From NCBI GenBank assembly GCA_030268105.1, contig BSDZ01000015.1, positions 1,949,501-2,013,500 on the forward strand: a stretch of DNA of 64,000 nucleotides, written 5' to 3'. Below are positions 25,859 to 38,972 of this stretch, piece by piece. Each line of letters opens with the position of its first letter. Position 1 is the stretch's first letter. A program made the translations under genes and the position numbers. Source of the DNA: Volvox africanus. Taxonomy: Eukaryota; Chlorophyta; Chlorophyceae; Chlamydomonadales; Volvocaceae. The notes beneath the pieces are model-generated. The model was not told where the DNA came from. It ran no database searches and saw nothing but the letters and a program-made list of their open reading frames with translations.

Positions 25859-26229
25859 ATAAACTATGATGAAAAGGTCTGACTAGGCAACAAGCAGGCC
25901 TTCAGGCGTTCTTCGCTAGACCTGACCAGCTGATGAGGGGGTGAAGAGAGGGATGGGATGGGAGGGAAGATTTACGGGCAGCAACAAACGAGATGGAAGC
26001 AGGGTGGAGGGAGAGGTACGGGGTAGGAAACAAGTAGAGGTCGTGGGATCAGGGAAAGCAGGGTGGTGGAGGTATCATGTCCGTACAGCGGGATTTTCGG
26101 GTGAACTGATGCCGCAGCTGCATGCGCAAACGAAAACGCGCTTACACTGGCTGCTGCCTTTTTGGCTGTGTGGCTACCTAGGTCAGGATGGGGCGTGGAA
26201 TGTCAGACGAGTGGCGACCACCTGCCGGC

Positions 26230-26234
26230 TGTAA
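26230..26234 (+). promoter_or_regulatory. Candidate polyadenylation signal of the MAM33-like gene
   Basis: The first convincing TGTAA lies about 370 bp after the stop codon, a usual 3' UTR length for volvocine genes. Confidence 0.45.
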
Positions 26235-29200
26235 TGCGTGAGACAGCTCAGGAGGTGGATTAGGCTGGTGTTTGGTTGAACGGTATCTGAGGGGGCAAGC
26301 ACAGAGGAAGCGGATTGCGGTCTTGCTCCCTTCTTGCGAACTTTATTTTGCGGATGTCATATTTAAATTAAGACTTCCACATGAGGAATACACCACAGGA
26401 GAAGCTGGAATCATCTGCCGTTGTGACGAGGGGGAGGCATGTCGTGTCTCGCTAGCCCAGTGCCATGAGGGTGAGGATGAATCGGGCAGGGAGGTTAGGT
26501 CTTCCCAAATGGCACATCCTGGCTTCCCAATGCTTAATGCGGCCGTACAGACATAACACATACATTTGCACGCAGATGTGTCATTATCATCACCCCTCCT
26601 TAACCTCCCATGTTGCGCCCGTATGGTTGTTAGTGCCATTCACACGCCCCCGTTTTCGGACCTGAGCCAGGTAGCTTTAGGAGTTGTAGATATGCGGGCG
26701 CAGATGGTCCAGTAGGGAAGCGCAGCGAGGGGGATAGATGCTGGAGTCTTGTGGGATTCTGGATAGCGTATTTTCCCGCCTGGTTATGTTAAATTTTCTT
26801 AACCATCTAAGCTTTTGGGAGTGGAGAGACCGTTTTGCATTTCTTCGCTCAATCCGAAATGTTACGCTGTGCTGAGGTGGAAAGGGAAATGCAGCAGGGG
26901 TATAGGACCCTGTGCGTTCTTGGTGCATTTTAGTTTCACGCTCGCCTGCGTGTCCATGCCACACGTGGGGCGCGGAAGCCTGAGAAGCTTAAATCGTGTA
27001 TCTGCTGGGGTGAACAGACAACGGAAATGCGGTGCAGGCGGCAGAACTAGCAGAAGCAGTCGCGGCAGGTGAACGCAGTACTTCTCCCAATTCATTCGTT
27101 GCGTCCGAGAGGGGACATAACCAAGCATGGAGGAGCCAGGGGGAGAGTGCATCCAAGAACCGTTCGAGACCGGCCAAACCCTTTGCTGGGCCTGGGGCAG
27201 AGACGTAAAGAGGGAACACAGGGCAGCTAGATGGCAGGTATGTGAGTGATCAAAGCGGGAAGGGAGTGAATGCGTCACATGGTCACCGTCACATTCTCCC
27301 AATGAGGTATCGCGTGAACATAAAAATAAACCCTAGCTGGCGCCAGCGCAGTCGCCACTTGTGATTCAGAATATCTGGCTTCAGAACTTTCCGGTTGCCA
27401 ACATTCCGGTCGCCTCTTCCTATCGGAAATGCAAATGATGATAGCCATTGACCGCAGACAGCCTGGCCTGGCCTGGTGTACGGCTTCAGTTAAGAGGGAA
27501 GTCCAATGTGCAGTACGGGGCCTGACCATACGGCATTCATGGATAGCTTATACAAAAGAGGAATGCAGTCAAGGATCCTGTAATCCTAATTTTTTTACGT
27601 GCTCTCATTTGGGGACAATAGAGTAGCACGCCATCAAACCAAACCAGAAGATATCAAATTGAGACAATTATGTTCCATTCTAATGCCGGAAAAGCATCAG
27701 CTCAGCGCATGGGCGTACCTTATTGCGTGACTGTGACTTTAAGAAATATGGTCACACCAACGAGCAATCCATCATTGTCGTTTATAACTTACTTCACCCC
27801 TGTACCCACATACCCACGAACACAATCGCACCACCACATACTCAGTCGTCAGCCTGTTGTCCGTGCATGCATGTGTGCAAGCTTAGCACCCACTACTCCC
27901 AGTATCAAAACCATACGAACACGGACGTCATCACACAGCCAGGGACACACAGCCCCTTCACTTTATTCAAAGGTTGTATGTAAATGGAACAGTAATACCG
28001 GGTGTAGGGGATGGAAGAGAGGAGCCAGATTTCGCCATACATACACGCGACGTGGATTACACAGGTGTGCCATCAGATAATCCCCCGTGATGGTGTGTGT
28101 GTCAAGGGTAGAGCGCCCCTTCGCCGAAGATATGGCCGGAGGATATGTATCTGTAACCCAGCTGTACCCCGCGACGGGTTCACAAAAGCAGGCCGGGGCG
28201 GGGCGGGCTATCGTAAGCAACGGACTCCAGGCACAGGGGCTTATTATCCAGGGTGCGTATTATCCATCGGAAGTGAAGAAGTCAGATACAAGATTGTAAA
28301 TGCCAGGGAGAACGTAAAAAAACAAAGACTCAGACGGCGGGTGAGAGGGGCCGCGAATTTGCCACTCCATTGGAGCATAGCCGGCGAAGAGGAAGGGCCG
28401 TTCCGTGAAAAGTGATCGGGCAAAAGGAACTGCTATCGAGCACCAGTTCGTACCACACGGCGCATCACACGGGCCCGGACACCAGCACTCTCAACTGGAA
28501 CGTGTGTATTTAGGTGCCTGGGGCCGGTTCAGGTTCCGTCACAGCTGGATAGCCCGGTCAGGTAAAGGTGCGAGAGCACGAGCACATTAACTGACAGGGA
28601 GCGCCTGAGCAGGAAACAACCAGAGAACATACACATACACACATATGTGCGCGCGCACACACACACACACGCATACACACACATCCCCTAACAAGGCATT
28701 CCCTCAAGGGAGCACCTGCGTGTCAGCAACGTGCTGCTCCAGATGCATAACTGCCTTCTTGTACCTCTGGTTCGAGCACCGCTATCCTCTGCCGCCAAGC
28801 CCCTGCCCACCTGTCCCTAACCCCTTCGCCACCCCCCTGCCGCCAGCTTTCCTGCATCTCCCACCATCATAGTCTTAAAACCCATGCCAAGTAAAACCTG
28901 GGTTAACCATGGTTGCAAGCGGGAAATCCCTACCCTGGTGGTCATGCACCACTCACAAGCAGGCTATCCACTGATCCAATTAGTCACTTAAGGTGGAAGA
29001 AATAAAACGCACTCCCATCGTTGTCCCGACTGCAATAACCTAGCCTAGCTAGGGCTCCGAGTGCTAGCTGGATGCCTAATTCGTATGTTTTATGTCATGA
29101 CGTCAACCTGCTCCGTGTCACTCACTCACCGTTAACGGCTATATAATTAAAAATCCTTGAGGACTTCCGACGAGAGTGAGCGACGACGAACCGCCAATCT

Positions 29201-29925
29201 AAAGAGGCATGCAGTCGCACCCTCTACAACGCTTAGCTTACCCTTAATAGTTGCCCGATCACTCTGTTCTGCGGTTTTCTTCGGTTGGGATGCCCACTTG
29301 TGCTCACGAGTAATGTTTGCACAACAACCCATCTCTCACCTCTCAGCCTTTCTTGCCCCGGAAACCCAGAGAAAACGCATAGCCGCCTCACAGCAGCCGC
29401 ATCATCTTCAATTATTCATTTTGGCCATAAGTACGCCGTATCCTAGGCGCGCTCTGCTGCGCTTTACGGTGTGTATGCCGCAACCTGACCCGAACCCGTC
29501 ACCTCAAAGCTCTGAAATAAATCCCGCAGTACACGAGCGCTGCAGTCGTACGACGCCTTGCGCAGGCTTCAAGTGGCTAGCAGCATCTCGTCGGGGAGCA
29601 GCAGCCTTCAGAGAGACTAGGGATTAGGGAAACTTGGCGAAAAAAGGGGTCAGAACCCGCGGCGAAGTGATAAACCTCAAAGAGAGGTTCACAAAACGAG
29701 AAAGGAGAAAGGTCACTACCACATGAGCAACCTGTCCACCTATTGCACAATGATTGCCACCGCTATCACTACTGTCGTTGCCTGTGCCTTTGCTGCAACA
29801 ATCACCTCATTCTCGTTCCCGCAGCAACCACGCTGGATTCTGCCGTTCCTTACGCCGCTGCCGCCATCCTCTGTCCCCCCCTTAAAATCCTGGGCTCATA
29901 ATAACACTCTGCTGTTCCCCCACCC
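26235..29925. other. Intergenic stretch, no recognisable gene
   Basis: No protein family or consistent exon chain was recognised. The longest frame (29157-29627, +) has no domain and poor codon regularity. The stretch holds a CA-repeat (28630-28684). Its right end is probably the 3' UTR of the minus-strand CRAL-TRIO gene. Confidence 0.45.
28630..28684. repeat. CA/CG dinucleotide microsatellite
   Basis: Alternating purine-pyrimidine tract (TACACA units, GTGCGCGCGC core, then (AC)n). It has potential to form Z-DNA. Confidence 0.85.
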
Positions 29926-31930
29926 CTACCTAAAATCGCTGGGCAAGGTCTCCCCCGTGAAGAACTCCGACCTGAGCTCAGCAACACTGCAGAAGCGGAC
30001 CTTTGGGGCAAGGAGGGAGGGCAGGGAGGGCAGGGAGGGCAGGGAGTGGTCGAATAGGCGGGGCAGATGGAGAGTGAAAAACTGCCTGTGTCCAGCAACG
30101 CTTTCCCTCTCTCTCTCCCTCTCCACCCCCATCTCCACCTTACGCGGATGTGGCTACCCTCACCAGCCCGCACTGCGCCCTACGCAGCCGCTCTTACCAG
30201 CGTTGCGTACTTCCTCATGAGCGGCTTAATGATCTCCCAGGCAGGGAAAAATACCCAGGGGGCGTCCACGAACAGCACCTGGCTCACACGCCGGGGATAA
30301 TACTCGAAAAACGCCTCCACCTAGCGCGGGTGTGTCGAGGGCCGGGCCGGCCCGGCCACGAAAGCAGCCCAAAGACAATCACAAGAACGGGAAGTACGCA
30401 ATGAAATAGGATTCTAAGGGTCCTACAGGACGCCGATTTATCCGATAGGTTACAGGTAAACGTTGTCAAGAGGGAATTGACGAGGGGGAGTAAGAATGGA
30501 CGCGGTCACAGGAAAATCCACCCTTGGGGAGGGAGGCCCACCCTTTGGCTTAGCTACGTTACCACTGAACCGCACAGCGTTCAGCTTTTTGGCCCGTGCT
30601 CCTTCGTCCGTCGTAAAACTGATCCCATGCGGTTTATTTCCGTCCTATGTCCAACCCACATCCCACCCTGCAGCCCCTAGGACACCATGATGACCCAGCC
30701 TGACCCCACCAGCCACAATTTCGAGATCGATCCCTACCAGGAATGCGGCGAGCTGGAAATCGGCATTCTGAGCGAACTGGAATTCTCGAAGATCGAAGAT
30801 TCCCACAATCTGCTCTCCGCCTGGGGGCATCTGAGAGATTGCCGTGTCGATAAGGTACGCCGCAAGCCGCTTACTGTCCGAGAGCGGGTACTGACCTGTG
30901 CGGGCGGCGGCCGTGAACAAGTGTAAGACAAAGAATGGGTCGGAACTGGGTTCCGGAGGGGTCATCATACGGGCCATGTGAGGAAAAGAGCCAAAGCTGC
31001 AAACTCAGGAAATGGCCGCGAGGTGGGGTACTGTGAGGCGGGAACAGAAGAACAGCTCATGTCAGACGGTCCTGGTGGGGCTGGTGGGAAAGAGAGGTGA
31101 GGGCTGATCGGACGCGTTTGGGAGTGTTATATGTGTTTGTTTGTTCGTGTATGCATGCTGCACAGGCAAACAGACGGTCTCTTTCCGGTCTCTTATCCCA
31201 GTCCCGGTTCTTTCACAAGCTCCTCGGCAACACGGCCCCAGCCCTGAGTCTACATAGCCATGGACAGACATGGCGTAAATCCGTACCTCAGAGCTCACCC
31301 GCCTTCGGAGCCCATCCTTTACTTCTTCCCGTCATTCCCTCCCAGCCCCCAACCATTCTGCCAAACACCGCCGCCACTGGTTGTCCTTACATCTCAATCT
31401 CTTACCCCTGTAAGGAAAACCCAAATAAACCCCAAATTCAATAGTTCGTTAGGGAATCAGGGTCTCTCCAAAACACAAAAAATTCTCCGACCGAGTTCGA
31501 CAACCCACCAGTCACATGCAACCGCGTTCGAACCACAATGGGCGGTCTGCCGTATCTGTCAGTATATTTGTGGACGTAAGCTTTGCCGCTGGCAAGCTCA
31601 GCAGCCACCATCTGGGGGGTGGTTGACTGCGGCCTGGGGAAGGAGTAAGGATGGAGGATACGTTCAGGGAAAGGGAATCAACACGCACGCCCATCTGGAA
31701 GAACCCATCGGCGACCCATGCACCTCGTCTACGGCATGCATCGGATCCTTGGTCACAACATGTAGCATCTCACGGACTTACTGGAAGGTTTTTCGCCAGC
31801 TAAGCATGGTGCGCAGCTTCTGCTCCGCCTCGTCGACATCGAAATACCGATCGCGGAGGTACCATTTCAAGGTGGCTTCATCCGGAGGTGCTGCTTCATT
31901 ATGGAAGCGCTGCTTGAGCTCCACAAGAGC
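29926..31930 (-). CDS. CRAL-TRIO (Sec14-like) lipid-binding protein, 5' end unresolved
   Basis: Exons (minus order): 31930-31782, 31633-31509, 30895-30738, 30320-30198, 30000-29926 with a TAG stop. Splice sites are GT-AG and phases match. The first exon carries the CRAL-TRIO N-terminal helices (ATLKWYLRDRYFDVDEAEQK ending in SWRKTF). The next gives MVAAELASGKAYVHKYTD and RPPIVVRTRLHVTG. The lipid-binding fold follows: YPLSDSKRLAAYLIDTAI, GIFDLREF, then EYYPRRVSQVLFVDAPWVF, WEIIKPLM and the C-terminal VRFCSVAELRSEFF. Such proteins bind and exchange phosphoinositides or other hydrophobic ligands between membranes. About 208 residues are seen; the first exon opens in phase 0 without an ATG, so a short upstream exon between 31950 and 32700 is expected. 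The 3' end could instead splice on at TTTAG|GTAGGG to a short extra exon near 29879. Confidence 0.85.
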
Positions 31931-32744
31931 CTAGGCACATGAGGCTTGGGGTCAGGCCACTGCCAGCCAGGTGCGAGTTAAATGATGGACATAAAAGGTC
32001 CTCACATTCTGCTGGCCTGGGGAGTCCGTCCAAGGCTCTGACTTTAAGCCTGGAGCCGATGAAATGCTGGTGGCAAGCTGTGGTCCCACAGCGCAAGTCC
32101 TGATGAGTTGCCGTCGCGATGCTTGAACAACTTGCAATCTTTGAGCAGCACATATTGAGCATGGACTGTGCAATACGCTGTATTGTGATATTTTCCGCAA
32201 TCCCATGACGAAAGTCGCCCCCTAGTCCTACAGATAATACTCTAGCTGCCGCGAGCACGAAGTGTGATCAGCGAAGACGTGCTTACCTAAATAATTTAGA
32301 AAATCGATAATAAGAACGTAGGTGTTCAACCGAAGATAATGCGAATCGGGGTCAGGAACCCTCTGTGAGATTGACGACGACTTGCCTTGCATCTGCAGTA
32401 CGGTGCGCGCATGCGCCCGACTGGGATTAAAGTGCGACCCTCATGTGCCCAACTCAGCACGGTAGATGGGCACTTAGGGCTATGTATTATATTCCATGCT
32501 TTCAAGCTCGCTGGTTCTGTATGCCTCTCTATAGCTACCGCTGGAGCCAACACTTCACACCAGAAGCGTTTGCCGTCTCATGTGGACCAGAAGTAGTATT
32601 GCCTTTGGTAGAATGCCTGCCAATTTGGTTACGGTGACTGGTAGGACTTACTACCCACTTCCCGCCCTGCCGGCTTGTCTCCTTAACCAAGCATAGACCG
32701 TAATGCAATGAATTGCATTATTTGTATTTTATGAGGTTTATGAA
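31931..32744. other. Divergent intergenic region between CRAL-TRIO and AEC-like genes
   Basis: It separates two divergently transcribed genes, so it probably contains both promoters plus the missing first exon of the CRAL-TRIO gene. Short frames on both strands show no domain. Confidence 0.45.
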
Positions 32745-35047
32745 ATGCCCTTGGTTATATCGGAAGGTTATTTACCGGTTGTGCAAACCGGCTTACAGAC
32801 GTTATGCATAATAGCAGCTGGCCGACTAGCTGCCGCACGCGGACTGTTCGACCCAGCGCCTGTATGTCGTGTTCTGAATCGCTTCGTAATTGTCGTCTGC
32901 CTACCAGCTTTGCAATTTTGGTTACTGGCCATCAAAACCGACATGCGCAACATGGAGGTAAGGTTGTTCTTAGCCTTAGCTTGTTCACATGGACCATGGA
33001 TTATACGCAAGGTAACGATGGCGCTCAACTGAAATGAATTTCGGTATTTTCTGCGTGTCTTGCTCCGACGCCGAGCACAAAACCCTATTGCTACAGCCTT
33101 TCTGTGAAGAGGATAGCAGCCCTTGCCCCTTCCGCGCCGCCGTGATAAACCCGTTCCTTTAAATTCCCCTCATCCGCACATTTGAGAATGAGAGTAATCA
33201 TCTTCCACAAATGTCCCGTTTGCCCTTTTGCAAAACTCTAAAACCTGTCTGTCAAGCGTGCTGAATTTCTCCCCCCTTGATGCCTGCTTGCTTGCTTCGT
33301 TCCTCTCTTAGCCGCCCTGTCCATTCTCTGTGGCGGTGTATTAATATATCTCTGTGCGCTCGCGTTTTCCTGCTCTCTATCCCCCGTCGTCACTCCGATC
33401 GTTTATATGGTGTGGCGCTACACTGTCCTCGGTCTCCGACTGCAGCACTGGCGGTGGGTGCGTGGTGCACTTTTGGGAGAGTGATTATTAATGGTCTTGC
33501 ATTGAGACGTCACTAGGGGTGTTACGGAGGGGACAGGGTAGACCAACACACAGACGTCCTTCAGGGGTGGGGGATGGGGGCCTTATGGTCGAATGAGGAA
33601 AGCCCCTCATGAAAGTTGATGTGTATTTGGTTTCTGCAACTGTGTGCTATAAGGGGGGACGCGAGTGAGTGTGCGCTGTACAGCAATGTGATAAAGAAAT
33701 GCAATAAAAAATGATTAAAAAAATGCCCAGAACTCGGAGAGTCGTATCTCGTATGGACGAGAACTTGTGCCGGGTCACTCAAAGGACACAGTTACGGGAC
33801 ACAGTTACGAGCTCAATGTAGCCACACGTTGTCGCTTATTACGAACCAAATACCAAGCAAAAATACATCTCCGTATCTAAGCTGAGTTGAGAAGCGCGAC
33901 CGCGTATGTCTGTTCCGAGGAAAGGTTCAGGTTGCCTTTTACTTACCGGGATAGTTTAGGGTTGTCCCTTGTTGCTACGCTCGACCATCTCATCATGCGT
34001 TCACCTCCATGCTGACTGCCAACGCAATAGGGCTGTGGGCGCCTTCATGTTATGGACCTTGCTGGTGCAGATTGGCTGCACTGCCTGGGTGCTCATCTTC
34101 GAGGGTGGCAAGCTGAGCAGGTGAGGCGTGAGTGACTGTCAAAAGAGTGGACAGAGCAAATGGAGGGCAGGTGGGTCAGGTGGGGGTAAGACGAATAAAC
34201 GAGACATGATATCACTGTAGAGGCGCTGCTGTATAGTATGGTTACTAACCGCGATGGTGGAGGACGACGTCTAGCTCCGTCCAGGGTAGAGAGGGTGAAA
34301 ACGTTTGAACGTAAACTGGGCAGCCGCCAAGGCCGACAGGTGGGGGTCGTTAGCTGGGGAGGTGCCTTTGCCTTTCCTGCTGCATGTCTTGCCTTCAACC
34401 CTTGGGCAGTGGGCTAAGAAGTGGTAAAGAAGGAATGGAAAATGGAGGCGAATCAGCCGTATCTCTAGCACGGCTGCGTCCAGCTGCGTGCTGGGCACCT
34501 ACCGCCCCAGCCTGTCAGCCAGAATGGCGGCCATAGGTACTGCATCCCCGCTCGTTCGGTGTATTAGCATCGCGATAGGTCCCAAGCGACAGGGTGAAGC
34601 AGAGAATCCGGATCTACGACGAATCTGGTTTCAGGTTAAGATTGGAACCTGTCGCCAGGAAGAAGAGTCACGTATATGCGCTTAGCAGTGCGGCAGGTGC
34701 CGCCTTCTGTGTCTCGCAGAACTGGGCGATATATTCCAGTACATTCATTTCGGCTGTTTAGCAACCCATCTCTCTGCAGCATCAGCATATCGCCGGCGCA
34801 AGCTATATAATAAGGTTTATGCTATGTAATAGAGTTATATATATATATATATAAAGAGAGAGAGAGAGAGAGAGGGGGGGGGTTTATTATATATATAAAT
34901 ATATAATTTCAGGGTTTATAATTTCAGGAAGTATTTGATTCTTACTTAGAAAATACTTTTTATGCAGGAATTTTAGGCAGGATTTACTGGAATTAAAATT
35001 ACAACTTACGCAACTTGTCTTTGCTAGTTGTAGCAATGAAAGCAATT

Positions 35048-35084
<37 letters not shown>

Positions 35085-37341
35085 GTATGTGTGTGTGTGT
35101 AATATTTATAAAATATCTCATATTCCTTGTATATTTAGTCATTTTAGCCCCAGCTATGTTTCCGATAAACCCTGTCCAGAGGTTCTCACTTAGCGTTAGC
35201 CGTGCGGCCGTTTGAGGCTCCGCGCCACCGCAGCAGCCATCTCCTTCCGTGACCGGAGCACGAGCCGGCGACCTCTTAAGTGAATCTGTAATCACCTTGT
35301 GTCATATTTCTGTAGGATTTGTGTGCACTCCTTGGTCCTGGTGGCGAACAATACCGGCATCCTCGCGCCCGTGGTTCTGGAGGCGGCAGTAGGCCCGTCG
35401 GCTGCCGCGGTGGGCATGTTGGCGACCATTGTACTTTATTTCCAACAGCTGCCTGTCGCCATGGTATTATTTGAACTGGATAGGATAACCGAGCGAGGGC
35501 GGGGAGGTGGGAGTCACAGCGGTGCTGCCGCCGCACCCGGGGGTGATACCACTGTTTCCCTAGGATGTCATTCCGCTTACGATTGTGACAAGAGCGCTCT
35601 GGAGAAATTGGGTGGAGGTGGCCGTGGACACGGCGGCATCAGAGACGGCGCCGTTGCGTGGGCAGAGGCGGCAGGGGCTGGGTGGGGAGCCGTTCCTGGT
35701 CGTGATTCCTCTGGCGGCGGCCGAAGCTGTAGCGGTGGTAGCGATGGGAGCTTCTTCGATTCGCGGGCTGCTCGTAATGAGGTCTCACTCGAGGAATTAA
35801 GGCCTGGTGCACAACCCGGTCTCGGAGTGGAGCGTCAGTCGCAGGCCGCTTCCCCCTTCATCGCCACCACCAGCGGAGCTGCCCCATCGGTATCTTCGGG
35901 CGATGCCTCCACACCCGAACTCGTTAGCGGCACGTTATTAAGCAGCCATCGGAGCGCGGAGGTGCGCATTGGAAGCTCGCCATCAGCTCGGTCGTCTATT
36001 GCTAGGTCTGTTTCACAGAGGGTGGGGACGATTAGCAGCATCCCTAGGGGCCAATCCTCCGGCGTCCCTAGGCATGGCTCGGCCGGCTTCAGTGGAAGCG
36101 CCGGCAGCAGGGGCGGTTGCGGAAGCGAAGACGGTGCATCAGCGGCAGCAGCAGCAGTGGTAGCGGGAGGAAAGGGACCTGCATGGTTGGCGGAACGTCG
36201 TTTTGGCTTGAGGGCTACCTCATGCAATGGGACTGCGCTAAGCGGAGCAGCAACGGGGGGCCGACACATGCACTTCGACAATGATGTCGACATCAAACCA
36301 ACCATCGACGCCACCGTGATCGACGCTGACGGCGGTGATGGTGTAGCCGCAGGGGCAACGGCGGGGGCAGCATCGCCTGGAACGCCCACACGCTTCGCGA
36401 TTGAGAGTGCACGCTTGCGGGTCGTGGGATGTGCAACTGGCACGGCAGCCACGCCGTCACCGTCCGGGGCTACGATATTGAACACCCGCAGTGTGTTAGC
36501 CACTCCGGACGTCTCCAATACCTACCCTCAACCCCGCCTTCTGGACGCCCAGCCCCCTTCTCCTCACCTCCACCTGCATCATCATCAGCACGATGAACAA
36601 CATCTTCATCAGCGTTCCCACCTCTCACCACAAGACACTACTTCCAGCGCTGCAGTCCCTGACGTATGTCCGGCCTTTACAACCGTTCCCGCCGTGGCCG
36701 CAGATGGCAAGGCGATGGCTGAAGCGTCAGCTCTTGCCGCCGCCGCCAAAGTCGCCTCGGGCAATAGCAGCGGCGTAAGCGTTAGAAGCTATTCTGATGA
36801 GCCCAGCATGCGCCACGCTGCGCAGCTAGTGCTGGGCAATGTGCTCATGTGGACAACTGGCGCCGCGACAGCAGTATCGATGCTTGGTTTGCACGCGGTT
36901 CTGGACCCGGACGTCCCCTCGCATGTACGGGAGCTAGGGTTCGTGGAAGGCACGCTCTCCTGGTTGGCGCGCTGCTCCGTGCCCGTGTCACTGTTCGCCA
37001 TAGGGTTGTTCACGGCTAGCCGTCCGGGCTGTGGCCTGAGAGACGCGGGCTCCGCGCGTGCGCTGATGGCATACTTGGGCCTGAAGCTATTGCTGCTGCC
37101 GTGGCTGATGATATTCGTCAACAGCCTGTTAGGACTGGACGGGCGGCTTGCGAGGTCACTGGTGGTGCTGACGTGCGTACCGGTAGGGCAGAACGCGTTC
37201 GTGGTTACGGAGCAGTTTGGCGAGGGCGCAGAGGCAGTGACGGCGGTAATGCAGATTGGGCTGCTACTGATGCTACCGCACGTGGCGGGGGTGATGGGGG
37301 TCCTCAGATGGATGGGGCTGTACCAGGGTCCGGTGGCGTGA
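32745..37341 (+). CDS. Auxin-efflux-carrier-like (AEC/PILS/PIN fold) membrane transporter
   Basis: Proposed exons: 32745-32962, 34031-34120, 34484-34558, 35316-37341 (TGA stop); about 802 residues. Exon 1 carries two hydrophobic segments with LNRFVIVVCLPALQFWLLA, the N-terminal AEC signature. Exon 2 encodes a further helix (GAFMLWTLLVQIGCTAWVL). Exon 4 starts with LVLVANNTGILAPVVLEAAV, matching the conserved NtG helix of the family. A roughly 440-residue hydrophilic, Gly/Ser/Ala/His-rich loop (about residues 180-620) follows, then four or five hydrophobic helices (LVLGNVLMWTTGAATAVSML, CSVPVSLFAIGLF, LKLLLLPWLMIFVNSLL, CVPVGQNAFVVTEQFG). The family moves auxin-like or other organic anions across plasma or ER membrane; the substrate is unknown here. 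Exon 1 would end at a weak GTTGTT donor to keep phase; an undetected microexon is the alternative. Exon 3 is the least certain. Confidence 0.8.
34836..34910. repeat. (TA)n-(GA)n-(G)n compound microsatellite in an intron
   Basis: TA units, then GA units, then a run of about ten G, then TATATA again. It lies in the intron before exon 4 of the AEC-like gene. Confidence 0.9.
35048..35101. repeat. (TA)n-(TATG)n-(TG)n microsatellite in an intron
   Basis: A compound repeat in the same intron as the previous tract, about 215 bp before the acceptor of exon 4. Confidence 0.9.
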
Positions 37342-38972
37342 TGAATAGATGGCTTGGGATGGGTCGCTCCTAATCAGCCCAATAGAAGACATTTTTAGGG
37401 CTCAGCGCAATTTTTGGCTGTTTTTCAGGTGCCATGAATTAGTTGTTGTCCAGGGGGAGCGCAATCATGCCATGCACGTACATCTCGAATTTAAATCACT
37501 CCTTAACCTATCCTAAACAATGAGAACAAAAAGAAGTGGGGCTGTTATGACGAAAACTCATCTTGTGGACATAGCGAGAGTCACAGTGTCATTTATAGTC
37601 GTCAAAGTGTAGACATGCACGAATGATCAATTTTAGCTTGCCTAGGGTTGGTGTTTAGCTTATGACGCATCTGGGGAAACAATTCGCTTCATTGACCGCT
37701 CTCCAGTTTCACGCATTTTACTTAATGGCAAGTTTTGCCTGCGTTTCATGAAAGAGTAGACTTCCGCGAGGGCCGGATCGAACATCTATGCACCATCTGC
37801 GGACATGATTGAGGCAAGTTTCTACTCCGCGAGTGTATGAAGTTAGAAAGGCCGAATCGTAATTATTAGGGAAATTGTCTAACTGGATTATAAGGTACAT
37901 GGAAGTGGTAAACAGCTCCATCGCATGTCTGTTACTAATGTTCCCTCCTAAGGGAGTATACCAAGGGCACCAAGGTTGAGACCCATTCACAGCAAAATTT
38001 ATCTAGAATTCCAAACGCACGCACAGTCATGGTAGAGGACCTACTTCTGGCTATTCAAAATCGCGGCGAGGCATTAACGGATATTTTTGGCACAAAACCT
38101 CACAAGCACATACTGTCCTTAAGCGGGTAAAAACACGCATATAACGCTATACAACATGAGTTGACACGGCGGAACGGAAAAACGGGACATACTCCCACAC
38201 ATCCATTGCAGAAGTCATCCCCACATTGCGAACTAATATTCCTTGGACTCAACAAATTTGCTCACAGAAGCCGACCACCAGGACTGTCGATCATCTTGGT
38301 GGAACCGGATCACAAGGAATTCGTCTGTATATGTGCCAACCGTAAAGCATCATTCCAAGGATTCCAAAGGTTACCGTTCCCCGGCCTGGCTATCCCAGGG
38401 ATGCCGAAAACATAAGTAAGACTGCAATCCCATCACGTACACGGTGCCGTCGCAAGTTCCACGTGCTGATCGCTTGAGCAATCCGGCCTGAATATTCGCG
38501 TACAACCGGCCTGAAATCCGGTTCTTGGATAATCGCTAAGAATCACGGGCAACACGCACCTCAAGATACGTTAGACCTGCGCCCTGAATTATGGAGGATA
38601 TTGACCTCCATATACATTACTATCGTTAGGAAATACCATACACGGCTGTGAGCAATGTGCCCTGCGCACGCAGTTTAATACATTGTTCGCAACATCCATA
38701 TACATGAATTCGTACACTATCATGTTCAGCTAAGGGTAGCCGATAACCTGGCCAGCTAGAGCCAATCAAGCCATGCCCTAACCTTAAGCACCGGTCCTGT
38801 CCTCTGGCAGGCCTGACTGGTGACAGCCCGGTGGCCAGTGTCATCGGTAGAGGGTCAGACGACGCCGCACCGTTGCACTGCTCTGCAGCCTAGGCGCTCG
38901 TCTTGGTCCTTCCGGGCCTCTCAGTGCCAGTGGCCATCCCAGCCCCGCAATTCCTGCATGGGCTTTTCTCCC
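37342..38972. other. Intergenic stretch between convergent genes
   Basis: It separates the 3' ends of the AEC-like gene (+) and the VHL-like gene (-) and must hold both 3' UTRs. No TGTAA motif was found close to either stop. No frame in it is recognisable. Confidence 0.45.

Noticed and set aside
29157..29627. 156-codon + frame
   Set aside because: No domain, no splice context, irregular codon use; it lies where the 3' UTR of the CRAL-TRIO gene is expected.
31700..31782. In-frame TAA inside the CRAL-TRIO gene, with HVVTKDPMHAVDE-like sequence read as coding
   Set aside because: TTCCA|GTAAGT is a good donor, and an acceptor at 31634 restores the family sequence in matching phase; the peptide-like stretch is intronic coincidence.
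35835..36518. 227-codon antisense frame
   Set aside because: It is the shadow of the GC-rich loop exon of the AEC-like gene, whose + frame continues into conserved membrane helices.
37720..37830. Possible tRNA T-arm (GTTCGATCC on the minus strand)
   Set aside because: No acceptor, D or anticodon stems could be built around it.
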